Shown here piece by piece: positions 16,688-25,409 of a stretch of DNA of 64,000 nucleotides (position 1 is its first letter; each line of letters opens with the position of its first letter). A model generated the notes under the pieces. It was not told the origin of the DNA and searched no databases. It worked only from the letters and a program-made list of their open reading frames with translations. The translations under genes were made by a program, and so were the position numbers. Source of the stretch: Sulfobacillus sp. (lineage in GTDB: Bacteria > Bacillota > Sulfobacillia > Sulfobacillales > Sulfobacillaceae); the NCBI GenBank assembly GCA_027309085.1, contig DAIDDL010000019.1:1-64000 (forward strand), read 5' to 3'.

Positions 16688-18129
16688 TCCTCCTCGCCGG
16701 CGTCGAGCACAGACAGGGCCGCGCCCGCCTTGTTCATGGATTCCTCAAACTCGCGCTCGGCCACGGAATCGGCCACAATGCCGCCTCCCGCCTGCACAGA
16801 AACCTCATCGCCGATCACGTCGAGAGTGCGGATGGTGATGCACGCATCCAGGTTGCCCCGGTGGGACAGATATCCCACCACCCCGCCATAAGCTCCCCGG
16901 CCATCCGGCTCCAGCTCCTCAATAATTTCCATGGCGCGGATCTTGGGCGCTCCTGTCAGCGTCCCGGCCGGGAAACAGGCGGCCAGCGCGTCAAGCGCGT
17001 CGTAGCCGGGCCGCAGTTGCCCCTGGACCTCAGAAACGATGTGCATCACGTGCGAGTATGTCTCACGGCCCATGAACTGGGAGACATTGACGGTGCCGTA
17101 CTCCGAGACCCGGCCGAGGTCGTTTCGCGACAGGTCCACCAGCATGACATGCTCCGCCCGCTCCTTGGGGTCGGCAATCAGGTCGTCCCACAAGCGCGCG
17201 TCCTCCGCGCTGCTGGCACCCCGCCGCCTGGTCCCGGCAATGGGCCGGTTGAAGGCTGTCCGGCCGGTCACCCGCACCAGCGCTTCGGGAGAAGACCCCG
17301 CCAGAATCCTTCGCGGCGTCTCCAGGTAAAACAGATACGGGGACGGATTCACATGGCGCAGCTTGCGGTAGAGCGAGAAGGCATCACCGGCAATCCGGGT
17401 TCTCAGGATCTGGGACAGGACCACCTGGAAAATGTCCCCAGCCACAATGTGCTCTTTGGCCTGCTCAATCATGTGGTCATAAAACGGCCGCGTCATATTC
17501 GACTGGACCGGCGTGAGCCGCCTGACCCGGGGTTCGGCCAGCATCACCGGCTGGCGCATGGCGTCGACCAGAATTTCCATGCGCGTAAACGCCTGTTCCA
17601 ACTGGTCTCGCACAGACTCCACGATCACAGCCACCTGCTGCTTGCGGTGGTCAAACGCTACGACCGCCTTGGGCCAGACCCACTCCCAGTCCGGTCCGCG
17701 CTTGCTGTGAAGCCTGGGCAGCTTCTCCAGGCGCCGGATCCAGTTGTAGCCAAAGTACCCGATGGCCCCGCCGGCAAAGGGCCATTCCACCTCATCCGGC
17801 ACCAGGATGCGCTGGCGCTCCTCTTGGCGCCGGATCAGCTCGAGCGGGTCGTCCGACACCTCGGTGCCGTCCGGGCTCACCAGAATGGCCTGGCCGTCCG
17901 CCTCGAGGAGCCGCGCCCACTCCCCAATGCCGATAAATGAGTAACGCGCCACTTTGTCGTCACCTTCCACACTCTCCAGCAGAGAATGCGCCCCAAAGGG
18001 ACGGAGCCGGAGAAACGCGGAAATGGGAGTCAGCTGGTCCACGGCAAAGTTCCTCACCACGGCAAGGTGGCTCAACTCCGGACTTTCCCATATAGCGTTG
18101 TGTCCAATGCGCTCCATCAATTGGTTCAT
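16678..18129 (-). CDS. trpE: Anthranilate synthase component I
   Basis: Converts chorismate and ammonia to anthranilate. About 483 residues. The N-terminal part carries a Trp-binding region (LLESVEGDDKVARYSFIG corresponds to the feedback-site motif), the C-terminal chorismate-binding part has RPIAGTRRRG, LVDLSRNDLGRV, HIVSEVQG, FPAGTLTGAPKIRAMEIIEELEP and ACITIRTLDV, with QAGGGIVADS near the end. ATG 18129 lies directly on its GAAAGGA; ATG 18117 or the TTG before it are better spaced alternatives. First gene of the operon after the Trp T-box. Confidence 0.94.
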   Translation of the reverse strand: MNQLMERIGHNAIWESPELSHLAVVRNFAVDQLTPISAFLRLRPFGAHSLLESVEGDDKVARYSFIGIGEWARLLEADGQAILVSPDGTEVSDDPLELIRRQEERQRILVPDEVEWPFAGGAIGYFGYNWIRRLEKLPRLHSKRGPDWEWVWPKAVVAFDHRKQQVAVIVESVRDQLEQAFTRMEILVDAMRQPVMLAEPRVRRLTPVQSNMTRPFYDHMIEQAKEHIVAGDIFQVVLSQILRTRIAGDAFSLYRKLRHVNPSPYLFYLETPRRILAGSSPEALVRVTGRTAFNRPIAGTRRRGASSAEDARLWDDLIADPKERAEHVMLVDLSRNDLGRVSEYGTVNVSQFMGRETYSHVMHIVSEVQGQLRPGYDALDALAACFPAGTLTGAPKIRAMEIIEELEPDGRGAYGGVVGYLSHRGNLDACITIRTLDVIGDEVSVQAGGGIVADSVAEREFEESMNKAGAALSVLDAGEEEWL

Positions 18130-18141
18130 CCTTTCGGAAAT

Positions 18142-18182
18142 AAAAAAATAGCCTATCATCCCTACCAAGGGACGAAGGCTTC
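18142..18182 (-). terminator. T-box terminator before trpE
   Basis: On the minus strand AAGCCT pairs with AGGCT around TCCCTTGG-TAGGGA, followed by seven T at 18142-18148. It is mutually exclusive with the antiterminator at 18185-18198. Confidence 0.85.
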
Positions 18183-18415
18183 TTCGTGGTGCCACCCTAA
18201 TTTAGACTGCATGCAGTCTCTTTTATTCCATACAGGTATTGTCCGATATGGCTTCCTGGATAACGGGGGAAGAGTCCGACCAAGCCTACTGTGATGCGTT
18301 TCGGTTGGTTGCTCATGGGCCCATTCTCAAGCATCTGCCTTGCCGAACTTTCACCACCGCCGGCTCGCTGAAAAGGTCAGGATGCTGATACTATTCCCAG
18401 TCACAGCATTTGCAA
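18142..18415 (-). promoter_or_regulatory. T-box riboswitch, tryptophan specifier, controlling trpEGDCFBA
   Basis: The lower Stem I helix TGGG/CCCA and the upper AGCATC/GATGCT flank a specifier loop with the conserved AGTA on the 5' side and GAATGGG on the 3' side, giving specifier TGG (Trp) at 18323-18321. The distal GCCGGCGGTGGTGAAAG loop follows the usual pattern. The T-box core AGGGTGGCACCACG is at 18198-18185. Regulation by uncharged tRNA-Trp rather than by TRAP attenuation is therefore expected. Confidence 0.9.
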
Positions 18416-18434
18416 CGTGTGTGCTTCATCCCGT

Positions 18435-18463
18435 ATTTTAAGGATGCGGACGCTGTCTGTCAA
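18435..18463 (-). promoter_or_regulatory. Sigma-A promoter of the trp operon
   Basis: On the minus strand, TTGACA (18463-18458), 17-base spacer, TAAAAT (18440-18435). A perfect -35 and near-perfect -10, placed just after the recG stop codon and about 20 bases before the T-box Stem I. Confidence 0.8.
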
Positions 18464-18468
18464 CAAGT

Positions 18469-20550
18469 TTAATGCAGCACCTGGGCAGGCATGGCATCGT
18501 CCAAAGCTTCCCGGACCCACTGCCACAGAGGCTGGTGCCCGCTTTCGGAAAACTGCGGGTCGCTCTCGATAAGGCGCCGCGCCACCTGCCGCGCCCGCTG
18601 CAGCCACTCCAGATCCTTGATCGGGTTCGCCAGCTGAAATCCGGTCACCCCGTGCTGGCGCATACCCAGAATTTCCCCAGGTCCGCGGATGCGCAAATCC
18701 TCTTCGGCGAGACGGATTCCCTCATGATACCTGACCATCGCGGACAGCCTGTCCTGCGCCTGCTCCGTTTTGGGATCCGCAATCAGAAAGCATTGTCCGG
18801 GCGCGTCACCCCGGCCCACCCGCCCCCGCAGCTGGTGCAGCTGGGCCAGTCCAAAGCGGTCGGCATCTTCGATCACCATCACCGTCGCATTGGGCACGTC
18901 CACCCCTACTTCCACAATCGTGGTGGTGACCATCACATCGATCTCCCGGGCGCGGAAGCGGGCCATGGCCTCGGTTTTCTCTTTGGAGGCCATCTTGCCG
19001 TGCAAGAGCCCTACCCGCCAGCCGGGCAGCTTCTCCATACCCTGCGCCAAATCGACCGCAGCCTTGGCGCTGCCGCTCCCCTCCTCATCGTCGTCTCCCC
19101 CCACTAAGGGGCAGACCACGTAAGCCTGCTCTCCGCGCTTCACAGCCGCCATGACCGCCGCGTAGGCGGCCTTGCGCTCTTTGTGGCTGATGTGGACGGT
19201 TTCCACGGGCTTTCTGCCCGGGGGCAGCCCAGAAATTTCCGACACCTCGAGGTCCCCGTACACCGTAAGCGCCAGGGTGCGGGGGATGGGAGTCGCTGTC
19301 ATCACCAGCATGTCCGGGTACACTCCCTTGAGCGACAGGCGGGCCCGCTGCTTCACCCCAAATCGGTGCTGCTCATCGACGACGACGACACCCAGTTTGG
19401 AAAATCCCACCCGTTCGGCAATCAGCGCCTGCGTGCCGACCACAAGCGGCACTGTCCCTTGCTGCAGCGCTTCCCGGGCATCCCCGGCCCGCCTGTCCCG
19501 GCCCGTCAGGAGAAGGCAGTTCAAATCGAGGGGCCCCAAAAACCGGTTGAGCACCTGCCACTGCTGTTCCGCCAGCAGTTCCGTGGGGGCCATGAAGGCT
19601 GCCTGGTGGCCGGCATCCACTGCCGCCAGCATTGCCAGGATAGCCACCACCGTCTTGCCGGAGCCGACGTCTCCTTGCAGCAGGCGCGCCATCGGGCGCT
19701 GGCTTTTCAGATCCCGGCGGATTTCACCCCAGGCCTTTCGCTGCCCGGGAGTCAGGGTAAACGGCAAAGACGCCACGAACGCCCTGGCCGCCGGCCCGTC
19801 CGGATTTTGCGCCAGACCCGGAATTTTGGGGTCCAGCCGGTGCATGATGAGGACCGCCAGAGCAATCCGCAGAAACTCATCGAACACCAGCCTCTTGCGG
19901 GAGGCTTCGAGCATGTCCTGGCTGGGGGGGAAATGCTGGTACAACACCGCCTGGGCCCGTCCCATCAGCCCTTCTTCTTGCTGCACGTCCGGCGGCACCG
20001 GGTCACCGACCTGGGGGGCAAACCGCGGCACAATGTCCTGCATGAGGCGCTGCATGAAAGACTGTTTCAAGGACCCCGACAGAGGATAGACCGGAACCAG
20101 TCCGAGGAGAGGCTGCTCTGTGGGCTTTAGGATCTGAAAGTCGGGGTGGGTCATGAAAAATTTCCCGCCGCGGCGTTCCGCCTTGCCGCTGAGCCATGCC
20201 TCCTGGCCCGGGACAAACTGCTTTTGCAGCCAGGCGGCGTGAAAGAACACCGCTCCCAGGGGCCAGGCGCCGTCCTCCAGTTCCACCCGCAGGAGTTGCT
20301 TGAACCGGTCGTACTGGACCCGGCGGATGACGGCTCTGACTGTGGCCGACTCCTGGTCCCGCAGCATTTCCACGGGGGTGATGACGCTGCGGTCCATGTG
20401 CCGGTGCGGCCACAGCCCCAGCAGGTCCTCAAAGGTGCGGACCCCCAGATTCTCCAGCTCCCGGGCCCGGCTGGGCCCGACCCCGGGCCATTTCGTCACC
20501 AGGTCGCTGGCCGCCCAGCTCGCGCGGGAATCTGCCCCCTTGGCGCTCAC
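18469..20550 (-). CDS. recG: ATP-dependent DNA helicase RecG
   Basis: Branch-migrating superfamily 2 helicase that remodels stalled replication forks. 693 residues. The N-terminal wedge/OB part starts with a helix-hairpin-helix-like GVGPSRARELENLGV; helicase motifs are LLQGDVGSGKTVVA (Walker A), MAPTELLAEQQ, VVDEQHRFGVKQR (DExH-type), TATPIPRTLALT, LHGKMASKEK, VEVGVDVPNATVMV and QLRGRVGRG. GTG 20550 overlaps the preceding yloU-like gene by four bases. recG closely following a yloU-like gene resembles the Bacillus neighbourhood. Confidence 0.96.
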   Translation of the reverse strand: MSAKGADSRASWAASDLVTKWPGVGPSRARELENLGVRTFEDLLGLWPHRHMDRSVITPVEMLRDQESATVRAVIRRVQYDRFKQLLRVELEDGAWPLGAVFFHAAWLQKQFVPGQEAWLSGKAERRGGKFFMTHPDFQILKPTEQPLLGLVPVYPLSGSLKQSFMQRLMQDIVPRFAPQVGDPVPPDVQQEEGLMGRAQAVLYQHFPPSQDMLEASRKRLVFDEFLRIALAVLIMHRLDPKIPGLAQNPDGPAARAFVASLPFTLTPGQRKAWGEIRRDLKSQRPMARLLQGDVGSGKTVVAILAMLAAVDAGHQAAFMAPTELLAEQQWQVLNRFLGPLDLNCLLLTGRDRRAGDAREALQQGTVPLVVGTQALIAERVGFSKLGVVVVDEQHRFGVKQRARLSLKGVYPDMLVMTATPIPRTLALTVYGDLEVSEISGLPPGRKPVETVHISHKERKAAYAAVMAAVKRGEQAYVVCPLVGGDDDEEGSGSAKAAVDLAQGMEKLPGWRVGLLHGKMASKEKTEAMARFRAREIDVMVTTTIVEVGVDVPNATVMVIEDADRFGLAQLHQLRGRVGRGDAPGQCFLIADPKTEQAQDRLSAMVRYHEGIRLAEEDLRIRGPGEILGMRQHGVTGFQLANPIKDLEWLQRARQVARRLIESDPQFSESGHQPLWQWVREALDDAMPAQVLH

Positions 20551-20918
20551 TGGATGGCTTTCCCGCCATCTTGGACCTGCTCGACCCCTTGCACTTCGAC
20601 CATAATTCGGGATGGGCGCATGGCGACAGCCTCGGCGAGCGCGTCACTGCACTTTTGCACAATTTCCCGGCCCAGAGCCGGAATGCGCTGGCCGTACGCG
20701 ACAATGACGGCCACGTCCACCACCAGGCCCGCATCCGTATCCTCAAGCATAATGCCGCGCACAGCAGGATCTTTTTTCATAATGTCCCCAAGCCCCTCGC
20801 CGAGCCGGAAGACCCCCACATCAACCACGCCGGGCACCCCTAACACCACAGACTGGACAATCGCGGCGAGAACATCATCATGCACCGCCAGGGTGCCGTA
20901 TTCCGTGCGTATCTCCAT
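20547..20918 (-). CDS. Asp23/Gls24 family envelope stress response protein (YloU-like)
   Basis: 123 residues with the family pattern of alternating beta strands: [28 protein letters not shown], then [20 protein letters not shown] and an [14 protein letters not shown] helix leading to VMVEVQGV. Such proteins are cytosolic or membrane-associated and linked to envelope stress; the exact role is unresolved. ATG 20918 has GGAGGATGGG upstream. Divergent from rpmB and coupled to recG, as yloU lies next to rpmB in Bacillus. Confidence 0.88.
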   Translation of the reverse strand: MEIRTEYGTLAVHDDVLAAIVQSVVLGVPGVVDVGVFRLGEGLGDIMKKDPAVRGIMLEDTDAGLVVDVAVIVAYGQRIPALGREIVQKCSDALAEAVAMRPSRIMVEVQGVEQVQDGGKAIQ

Positions 20919-20930
20919 TACCCATCCTCC

Positions 20931-20959
20931 TTGCAGTTCATTTCTCCCTATGTTACCAT
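20931..20959 (+). promoter_or_regulatory. Weak candidate promoter for rpmB
   Basis: TTGCAG, 17-base spacer, TACCAT. Spacing is ideal but hexamer matches are only partial; it lies where a promoter is needed, since rpmB is a lone plus-strand gene divergent from the yloU-like gene. Confidence 0.35.
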
Positions 20960-20996
20960 AGCAACGAATGTCATGGCATCGAGGAGGTTCCACAAT

Positions 20997-21188
20997 ATGG
21001 CGTTTCGCTGTGAGGTCTGCGGAAAGCATACCGTGCATGGGAATAATGTCAGCCATTCCCACCACAAGACCCGGCGCGTATGGAAGCCCAATATTCAACG
21101 GGTTCGCGCACGCGTCGATGGCAAGGTCAAGCATATCTATGTTTGCACCCGCTGCATGCGGTCGGGCCGCGTCGATCGCGCAATTTAA
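20997..21188 (+). CDS. rpmB: 50S ribosomal protein L28
   Basis: 63 residues: [47 protein letters not shown]. The two Cys pairs (CEVCG and CTRC) make it the zinc-binding L28 form. GAGGAGG lies ten bases upstream of the ATG. The stop codon overlaps the hslO stop on the other strand (TTAA at 21185-21188). Confidence 0.97.
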   Translation: MAFRCEVCGKHTVHGNNVSHSHHKTRRVWKPNIQRVRARVDGKVKHIYVCTRCMRSGRVDRAI

Positions 21189-22057
21189 TCGGCGGCCTGG
21201 ATTAACAGTTGTTCCAGTTGTTTCAGGGAGAATCGGTAGGCGCTGTGGCAATAATGGCAGACAACCTCTGCTCCTTCATCTTCAATTAACGCTTCAAGTT
21301 CAGCCCGGGGCAAACTGGATAGTATTTCCAAGCTCCGGGTTTGACTGCATTCACAGCCGTAATAAATAGGCTCCTTGGCAAACCAGTCCAGCGGGCCGCC
21401 TATGACGTCTTCCGCAAGCTGCTCAATGCTCTCCCCCCCAGCCAGGCGGTGGCTGATGCGCTCGAGCCGCCCCAGGCGCGCAATCACTGGCTCAATATAC
21501 TCCTGGCTTCCCGGCAGGGCTTGGATCACGAGGCCGCCGGCCGCGGCCACTTCCCCCCCGGTCCCCACCAGCACCCCCACTGCCACAGCGCTCGGAATTT
21601 GCTCCGACAAGGTATAGTACTGTGCGAAATCCACCCCGATCTCCCCGCTGACAAGCGCCACCTGTCCCTGGTACAGCGCCCCGCTGGGATCTTCGCGGGT
21701 GACCTTGAACACGCCTTGCGAGCCCACAGCTTGTCCCACCGCAAGTTTCCCGTCCGGGCGCAGGGGCAGGACGATCTGCGGGTGGTCGGCACGGGCCCGG
21801 ACCTTCCCCCCGCTGCGCACTTCCGCCACCACGCGTCCCAAAGGGCCGTCCCCCTCCACTTCCACAATCATCAGGGCCGGGTTCTTAAAGTCCGATGCCA
21901 AAATTGCGGCTGCGGCTGCCAGCCGCCCCATGGCGGCGGCAGCTACCGGAGCAGCCTGGTGCGCGCGCTGTATTTCCAGCGCGGTCCCAGCCATGTCCGC
22001 GGCAATGATGCGCAAAGTGCCATGGGCTGCCGTCGCCTTTCTGCGATAGTCCGTCAC
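21185..22057 (-). CDS. hslO: Redox-regulated chaperone Hsp33
   Basis: Holdase activated by oxidation of a zinc-bound Cys cluster. 290 residues. The N-terminal core includes [18 protein letters not shown] and GRVVAEV; the C-terminal redox switch is intact, with YYGCECS (C-x-C) and [10 protein letters not shown] (C-x-x-C) about 30 residues apart. The GTG at 22057 follows AGAGGTGA and sits only 13 bases after the spoVM stop, so the two may be cotranscribed. Confidence 0.95.
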   Translation of the reverse strand: MTDYRRKATAAHGTLRIIAADMAGTALEIQRAHQAAPVAAAAMGRLAAAAAILASDFKNPALMIVEVEGDGPLGRVVAEVRSGGKVRARADHPQIVLPLRPDGKLAVGQAVGSQGVFKVTREDPSGALYQGQVALVSGEIGVDFAQYYTLSEQIPSAVAVGVLVGTGGEVAAAGGLVIQALPGSQEYIEPVIARLGRLERISHRLAGGESIEQLAEDVIGGPLDWFAKEPIYYGCECSQTRSLEILSSLPRAELEALIEDEGAEVVCHYCHSAYRFSLKQLEQLLIQAAD

Positions 22058-22070
22058 AATCACCTCTCGG

Positions 22071-22157
22071 TTATTTTTTCTCTTTAGCCCAAAATCCCAA
22101 TACGACCTGCAAAATCTTGCCCACAATTCTCGGCACCTTGACCACCTGCACTTGCAT
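22071..22157 (-). CDS. spoVM: Stage V sporulation protein SpoVM (28 residues)
   Basis: A tiny ORF encoding an amphipathic peptide that aligns without gaps to Bacillus SpoVM, the curvature-sensing helix that anchors the spore coat on the forespore membrane. Lys7, Pro9, Gly13, Ile15, Leu20, Gly21 and Lys25 fall at the same positions, including the key Pro9; the middle reads VKVPRIVGKILQVVLGFW. An AGGAGAGGGTGGGG ribosome site precedes the ATG. It lies close to rpmB and the yloU-like gene as in Bacillus, although here rpmB is on the opposite strand and hslO intervenes. Identification is from sequence pattern plus synteny. Confidence 0.88.
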   Translation of the reverse strand: MQVQVVKVPRIVGKILQVVLGFWAKEKK

Positions 22158-22208
22158 GATTCCCCACCCTCTCCTTTTTTCCACTGTCCATGGCGCCTGG
22201 TCCTGTAA

Positions 22209-22433
22209 TTACCACCGTGTCAACACTCTCCACCCCAGCCACAGCAGCGCCAGTCCTAAAATGACCGGGCCGAGCGCCGCCCACACCAGCCAGAGGCCTA
22301 CCGCCAGCGGCCATATCCACAGCGGCAGTATTTTCACGATGAGGATGCCTCCTGCCGCCACCAGACCTGCTCCGCCCAGACGGCGCTTGAGCACTTGCCG
22401 GGGGCCAAAGCCGTAATGACGAAACCGCCCCAT
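22209..22433 (-). CDS. Small membrane protein of unknown function
   Basis: 74 residues from the ATG at 22433 behind GGGGGTGAGGG. A basic N-terminus (RFRHYGFGPRQVLKRRLG) is followed by two closely spaced hydrophobic helices (LVAAGGILIVKILPLWIWPL and GLWLVWAALGPVILGLALLW). I do not recognise a family. In Bacillus the position between rsgA and spoVM holds rpe and a thiamine gene; this small gene takes their place. Expression with spoVM would suggest, but not show, a sporulation link. Confidence 0.65.
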   Translation of the reverse strand: MGRFRHYGFGPRQVLKRRLGGAGLVAAGGILIVKILPLWIWPLAVGLWLVWAALGPVILGLALLWLGWRVLTRW

Positions 22434-22647
22434 ACCCTCACCCCCTTTTACCGGTCCACTCCCTATGCTACGGAATCTGGCGGGAATGGTGCATGGCTCA
22501 TCAGGTGGCAGGGGGTTGTGGGTCCAGCCGCTTTGTTGGCCCCGTGCTATCCTATGCGCCGAGGCCTGTCTCTCAGTCATGGCCAAGCGGCTGATCAGGC
22601 CCGTCCGGCCCATGGTAAGTTTCTCCAAAAGAGAGGGGATGCTGCCT

Positions 22648-23505
22648 TCAATAGGATTTTAGCCACTGTTCGAGCATGATTTTATAGTGGTCATAGCGCC
22701 CTTGGTCAAAGCGTCCCGCAGCCAGCCCGGCCCGCACAGCGCAGTCCGGCTCATCGAGATGGCAGCAGCTGGCAAAGCGGCAGCCGGCCCCTTCCCATTC
22801 CCAAAACGCCTGCCGGATCACCGCCGTGTCCTTGACGGTCGTTTCCAGAGCTGTATATCCCGGGGTATCGGCCAGCCAGAATTGGCGCGTCCTCAAAAGG
22901 CGCACCCACCTGGTTGTCTGCTGCCCCCGCCCAATCCGGCTCAATTCCTGCACGGCAATCGCTTCATGCGGCAAGATGGCCTTGGCCAGGGACGATTTGC
23001 CCGCCCCGCTCTCTCCCACCAGCACCCAGACTCCCTCCCTGGGAGCCTGCACCAGGTCCGTCACGCCATGCTCCGTCACCACACTCACCGGCCACACCCG
23101 GTAGCCGATCTGCCGGTAAAGGGCGATGACGCGATCTTGCGACGCGTTGTCTTCAGCCAGATCCGTTTTGGTAATCACAATCTCGGCTTCCACACCCATG
23201 ATCTGGGCCAGAACCAGACGCTTGTCCAGAAGCTCCAAGCTGCCCTTGGGGTGATTCAGGCTGAACACCACAAACATCCCGCTGACATTGGCAATCGGTG
23301 GCCGCACCAACGCGCTGCGGCGGGGCAAAACGGCGGTGACAATGGCTTCCCCGGGGTCAGTCGGCGAAATTTCCACATGGTCTCCCACCAGGATGCGCCC
23401 GTGGTCCCGCTTGATCTTGCCGCGCAGATAACATAGGTAGCGCACGCCGTCTAGAGTTTCCACCGTCGGCCGGTTGGCCTCAAGCAACACCACTAATCCT
23501 TCCAA
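22648..23505 (-). CDS. rsgA: Ribosome small subunit-dependent GTPase RsgA (CpgA)
   Basis: Circularly permuted GTPase that assists 30S maturation. 285 residues. N-terminal OB fold (RGKIKRDHGRILVGDHVEIS), then G4 (VITKTDL) ahead of G1 (VGESGAGKSSLAKAIL) and G3 (DTPG), the hallmark permutation. The C-terminal zinc domain is CRFASCCHLDEPDC. Starts at TTG 23505, about eight bases after GGAGGCGA. It is last in the kinase-phosphatase cluster, as in Bacillus where PrkC phosphorylates it. Confidence 0.94.
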   Translation of the reverse strand: MEGLVVLLEANRPTVETLDGVRYLCYLRGKIKRDHGRILVGDHVEISPTDPGEAIVTAVLPRRSALVRPPIANVSGMFVVFSLNHPKGSLELLDKRLVLAQIMGVEAEIVITKTDLAEDNASQDRVIALYRQIGYRVWPVSVVTEHGVTDLVQAPREGVWVLVGESGAGKSSLAKAILPHEAIAVQELSRIGRGQQTTRWVRLLRTRQFWLADTPGYTALETTVKDTAVIRQAFWEWEGAGCRFASCCHLDEPDCAVRAGLAAGRFDQGRYDHYKIMLEQWLKSY

Positions 23506-23534
23506 CTCGCAAATCGCCTCCTTATGATGCCTCC

Positions 23535-25409
23535 TCAGGAGGGTGGGGTAGTGCCTGAAGGCGGGGTTGCCGGGGTCCCGTTGGCGGCAAGCGGCTGCGG
23601 CGCTTGCGCCTGGCCATTCAGAAACACGGTCAGTTGGCCCTGGCTGCCGTACCAGGTGACCGGATTCTCAACCTGCTCTCCGGGGTTGACCTGCTGGTAG
23701 AACACCTCTTCGTTTCCGGCGCTGTCGGTCACCACCATTTTAAGCACGGACTTCGGGGCAGCGCTGTTGGGGATCTGCCAGGACGCTATGCTGACATTCT
23801 TTGGCAGGTGCGCACTCTGGGGGCTCGGCCCCTGGGAGACCGTCACACCCACCTGGGATGTGCTCGACAGGCTCGCATAAGGCTCCGGGCTCTGGTCAAT
23901 AATCGTGTTGACCGGCTCGGTGCTGTAGGTGGGCGTGGGAGTGCCGACGCTGACATTCATGGCAATGAGCAGGCTTGCCGCCTGTGCCACCGACAGGCCT
24001 TCCAAATCGGGCATGGTTTCCACCGTCGCAGGCGGCCCGTCGGACACCCACAGGGTCACAGACCGACCCTGTGCGAGGTTGGCGTTGGCCTGCGGGCTCT
24101 GCCGCACCACCTGCCCTTTCGGGCTGCTGTTCTTGACGTAGCGGATGGTGGCTTTCAATTTTTCCGTTTTCAGGTCCTGCTCCGCTTGAAAAACATCCTG
24201 GCCTTGCAGGTCGGGGACGGAGACTTGCTGGGGCCCTGTCGACACCACCACCTCGACCGCCTGGCCAGCCTTGATCTGGGTGCCAGCCGCCGGGATCTCA
24301 TTGAGCACATAGTTCCGGGGCAGGTCGGGCGACGGGGCCTTGCCGGTCACGCTGACCGTGAGCCCCAGCCGGCCCAATTTAGTTTTGGCGCTAGTCAGTG
24401 ACTGGCCCTTGACATTGGGCAGCGTCACCACCGGAGTGTAGATCCAGTGGTCAAAGGCTGCGATCCCGGCTCCCGCCACCAGCACCAGGATGGCGGCCGC
24501 AATAGCCCACGGCAGCCAACGCCGTTTCTTCCGGGCCGGGGACTTCGGCGCCTCCCGGGCCGCGGGAGGGGGGAGCACGGCCGGAGCCTCCGGGTCCAAA
24601 GCGCGCTGAATGTCCTGACGCATGGCCTGTGCGGTCTGATAGCGCTCCGCCGGGTCTTTCGACAGCGCCCGGCGGACAATCTTGGCGACGGGCCCCGGAA
24701 TATCCGGCCGCAAGGTTGTCACTTCAGGGGCTTCATCCTGCAGGTGCTTGATGGCTACCCCGATAGGACTGTCTGCCTCAAAGGGCAATTTCCCCGTCAG
24801 CATCTCAAAGAGCACAATGCCCAGGGAGTACAGATCGGACTGCGGCCCGACAATTTTGCCTCTGGCCTGCTCCGGGCTCAGATATTGCACCGTGCCCAGG
24901 AGAGAGCCGGTATTGACCAGGGTTCCCGAGGTCGCGGCGTAGGCGATGCCAAAGTCCGTCACCTTCACCGTGCCGTCCTCCGCGATCAGAATATTTTGCG
25001 GCTTGATGTCACGGTGCACCACTTTTTGGGCGTGCGCCGACTCAAGTCCCTGGGCTACCTGGTCGGCAATATCCAGCGCCTCCGCAATGGGCAGCACCGG
25101 CTCCCGGTCCAGCTTGCTGCGCAGTGTCTCGCCCGCCACCAGTTCCATGACCATATAGTGGATGTCCGGGTCTTCCCGGCCCACATCGTAAATCTGCACA
25201 ATGTGGCGGTTGACCAGGGATGCCGCAGCCCGGGCCTCCTGGTCGAAGCGGTGAACCACCTCATCATCCTCTGCCCACTGGTGCTTGAGTATTTTCACCG
25301 CCACCAGCCGGTTCAGGGTGATGTCGCGGGCCCGGTAGACCAAAGACATCCCGCCATTGCCGATGCGCTCCAGCACCTCATAACGGCTCCCGAAAATTTT
25401 ACCCACCAT
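23535..25409 (-). CDS. prkC: PASTA-domain Ser/Thr protein kinase PrkC
   Basis: Membrane kinase sensing muropeptides, in Bacillus also a germination signal receptor. 624 residues. Kinase domain ~1-270: IGNGGMSLVYRARD (P-loop), VAVKILK, HRDIKPQNILI (catalytic loop), VTDFGIA and SPEQARG. A basic stretch KKRRWLPW precedes a single membrane helix (AIAAAILVLVAGAGIAAF). Outside are three PASTA repeats (starting LPNVKGQ, VPDLQGQ and MPDLEGL) and a C-terminal beta-rich module of about 90 residues ending in a Thr/Pro-rich tail. ATG 25409 overlaps prpC by 11 bases. Confidence 0.95.
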   Translation of the reverse strand: MVGKIFGSRYEVLERIGNGGMSLVYRARDITLNRLVAVKILKHQWAEDDEVVHRFDQEARAAASLVNRHIVQIYDVGREDPDIHYMVMELVAGETLRSKLDREPVLPIAEALDIADQVAQGLESAHAQKVVHRDIKPQNILIAEDGTVKVTDFGIAYAATSGTLVNTGSLLGTVQYLSPEQARGKIVGPQSDLYSLGIVLFEMLTGKLPFEADSPIGVAIKHLQDEAPEVTTLRPDIPGPVAKIVRRALSKDPAERYQTAQAMRQDIQRALDPEAPAVLPPPAAREAPKSPARKKRRWLPWAIAAAILVLVAGAGIAAFDHWIYTPVVTLPNVKGQSLTSAKTKLGRLGLTVSVTGKAPSPDLPRNYVLNEIPAAGTQIKAGQAVEVVVSTGPQQVSVPDLQGQDVFQAEQDLKTEKLKATIRYVKNSSPKGQVVRQSPQANANLAQGRSVTLWVSDGPPATVETMPDLEGLSVAQAASLLIAMNVSVGTPTPTYSTEPVNTIIDQSPEPYASLSSTSQVGVTVSQGPSPQSAHLPKNVSIASWQIPNSAAPKSVLKMVVTDSAGNEEVFYQQVNPGEQVENPVTWYGSQGQLTVFLNGQAQAPQPLAANGTPATPPSGTTPPS

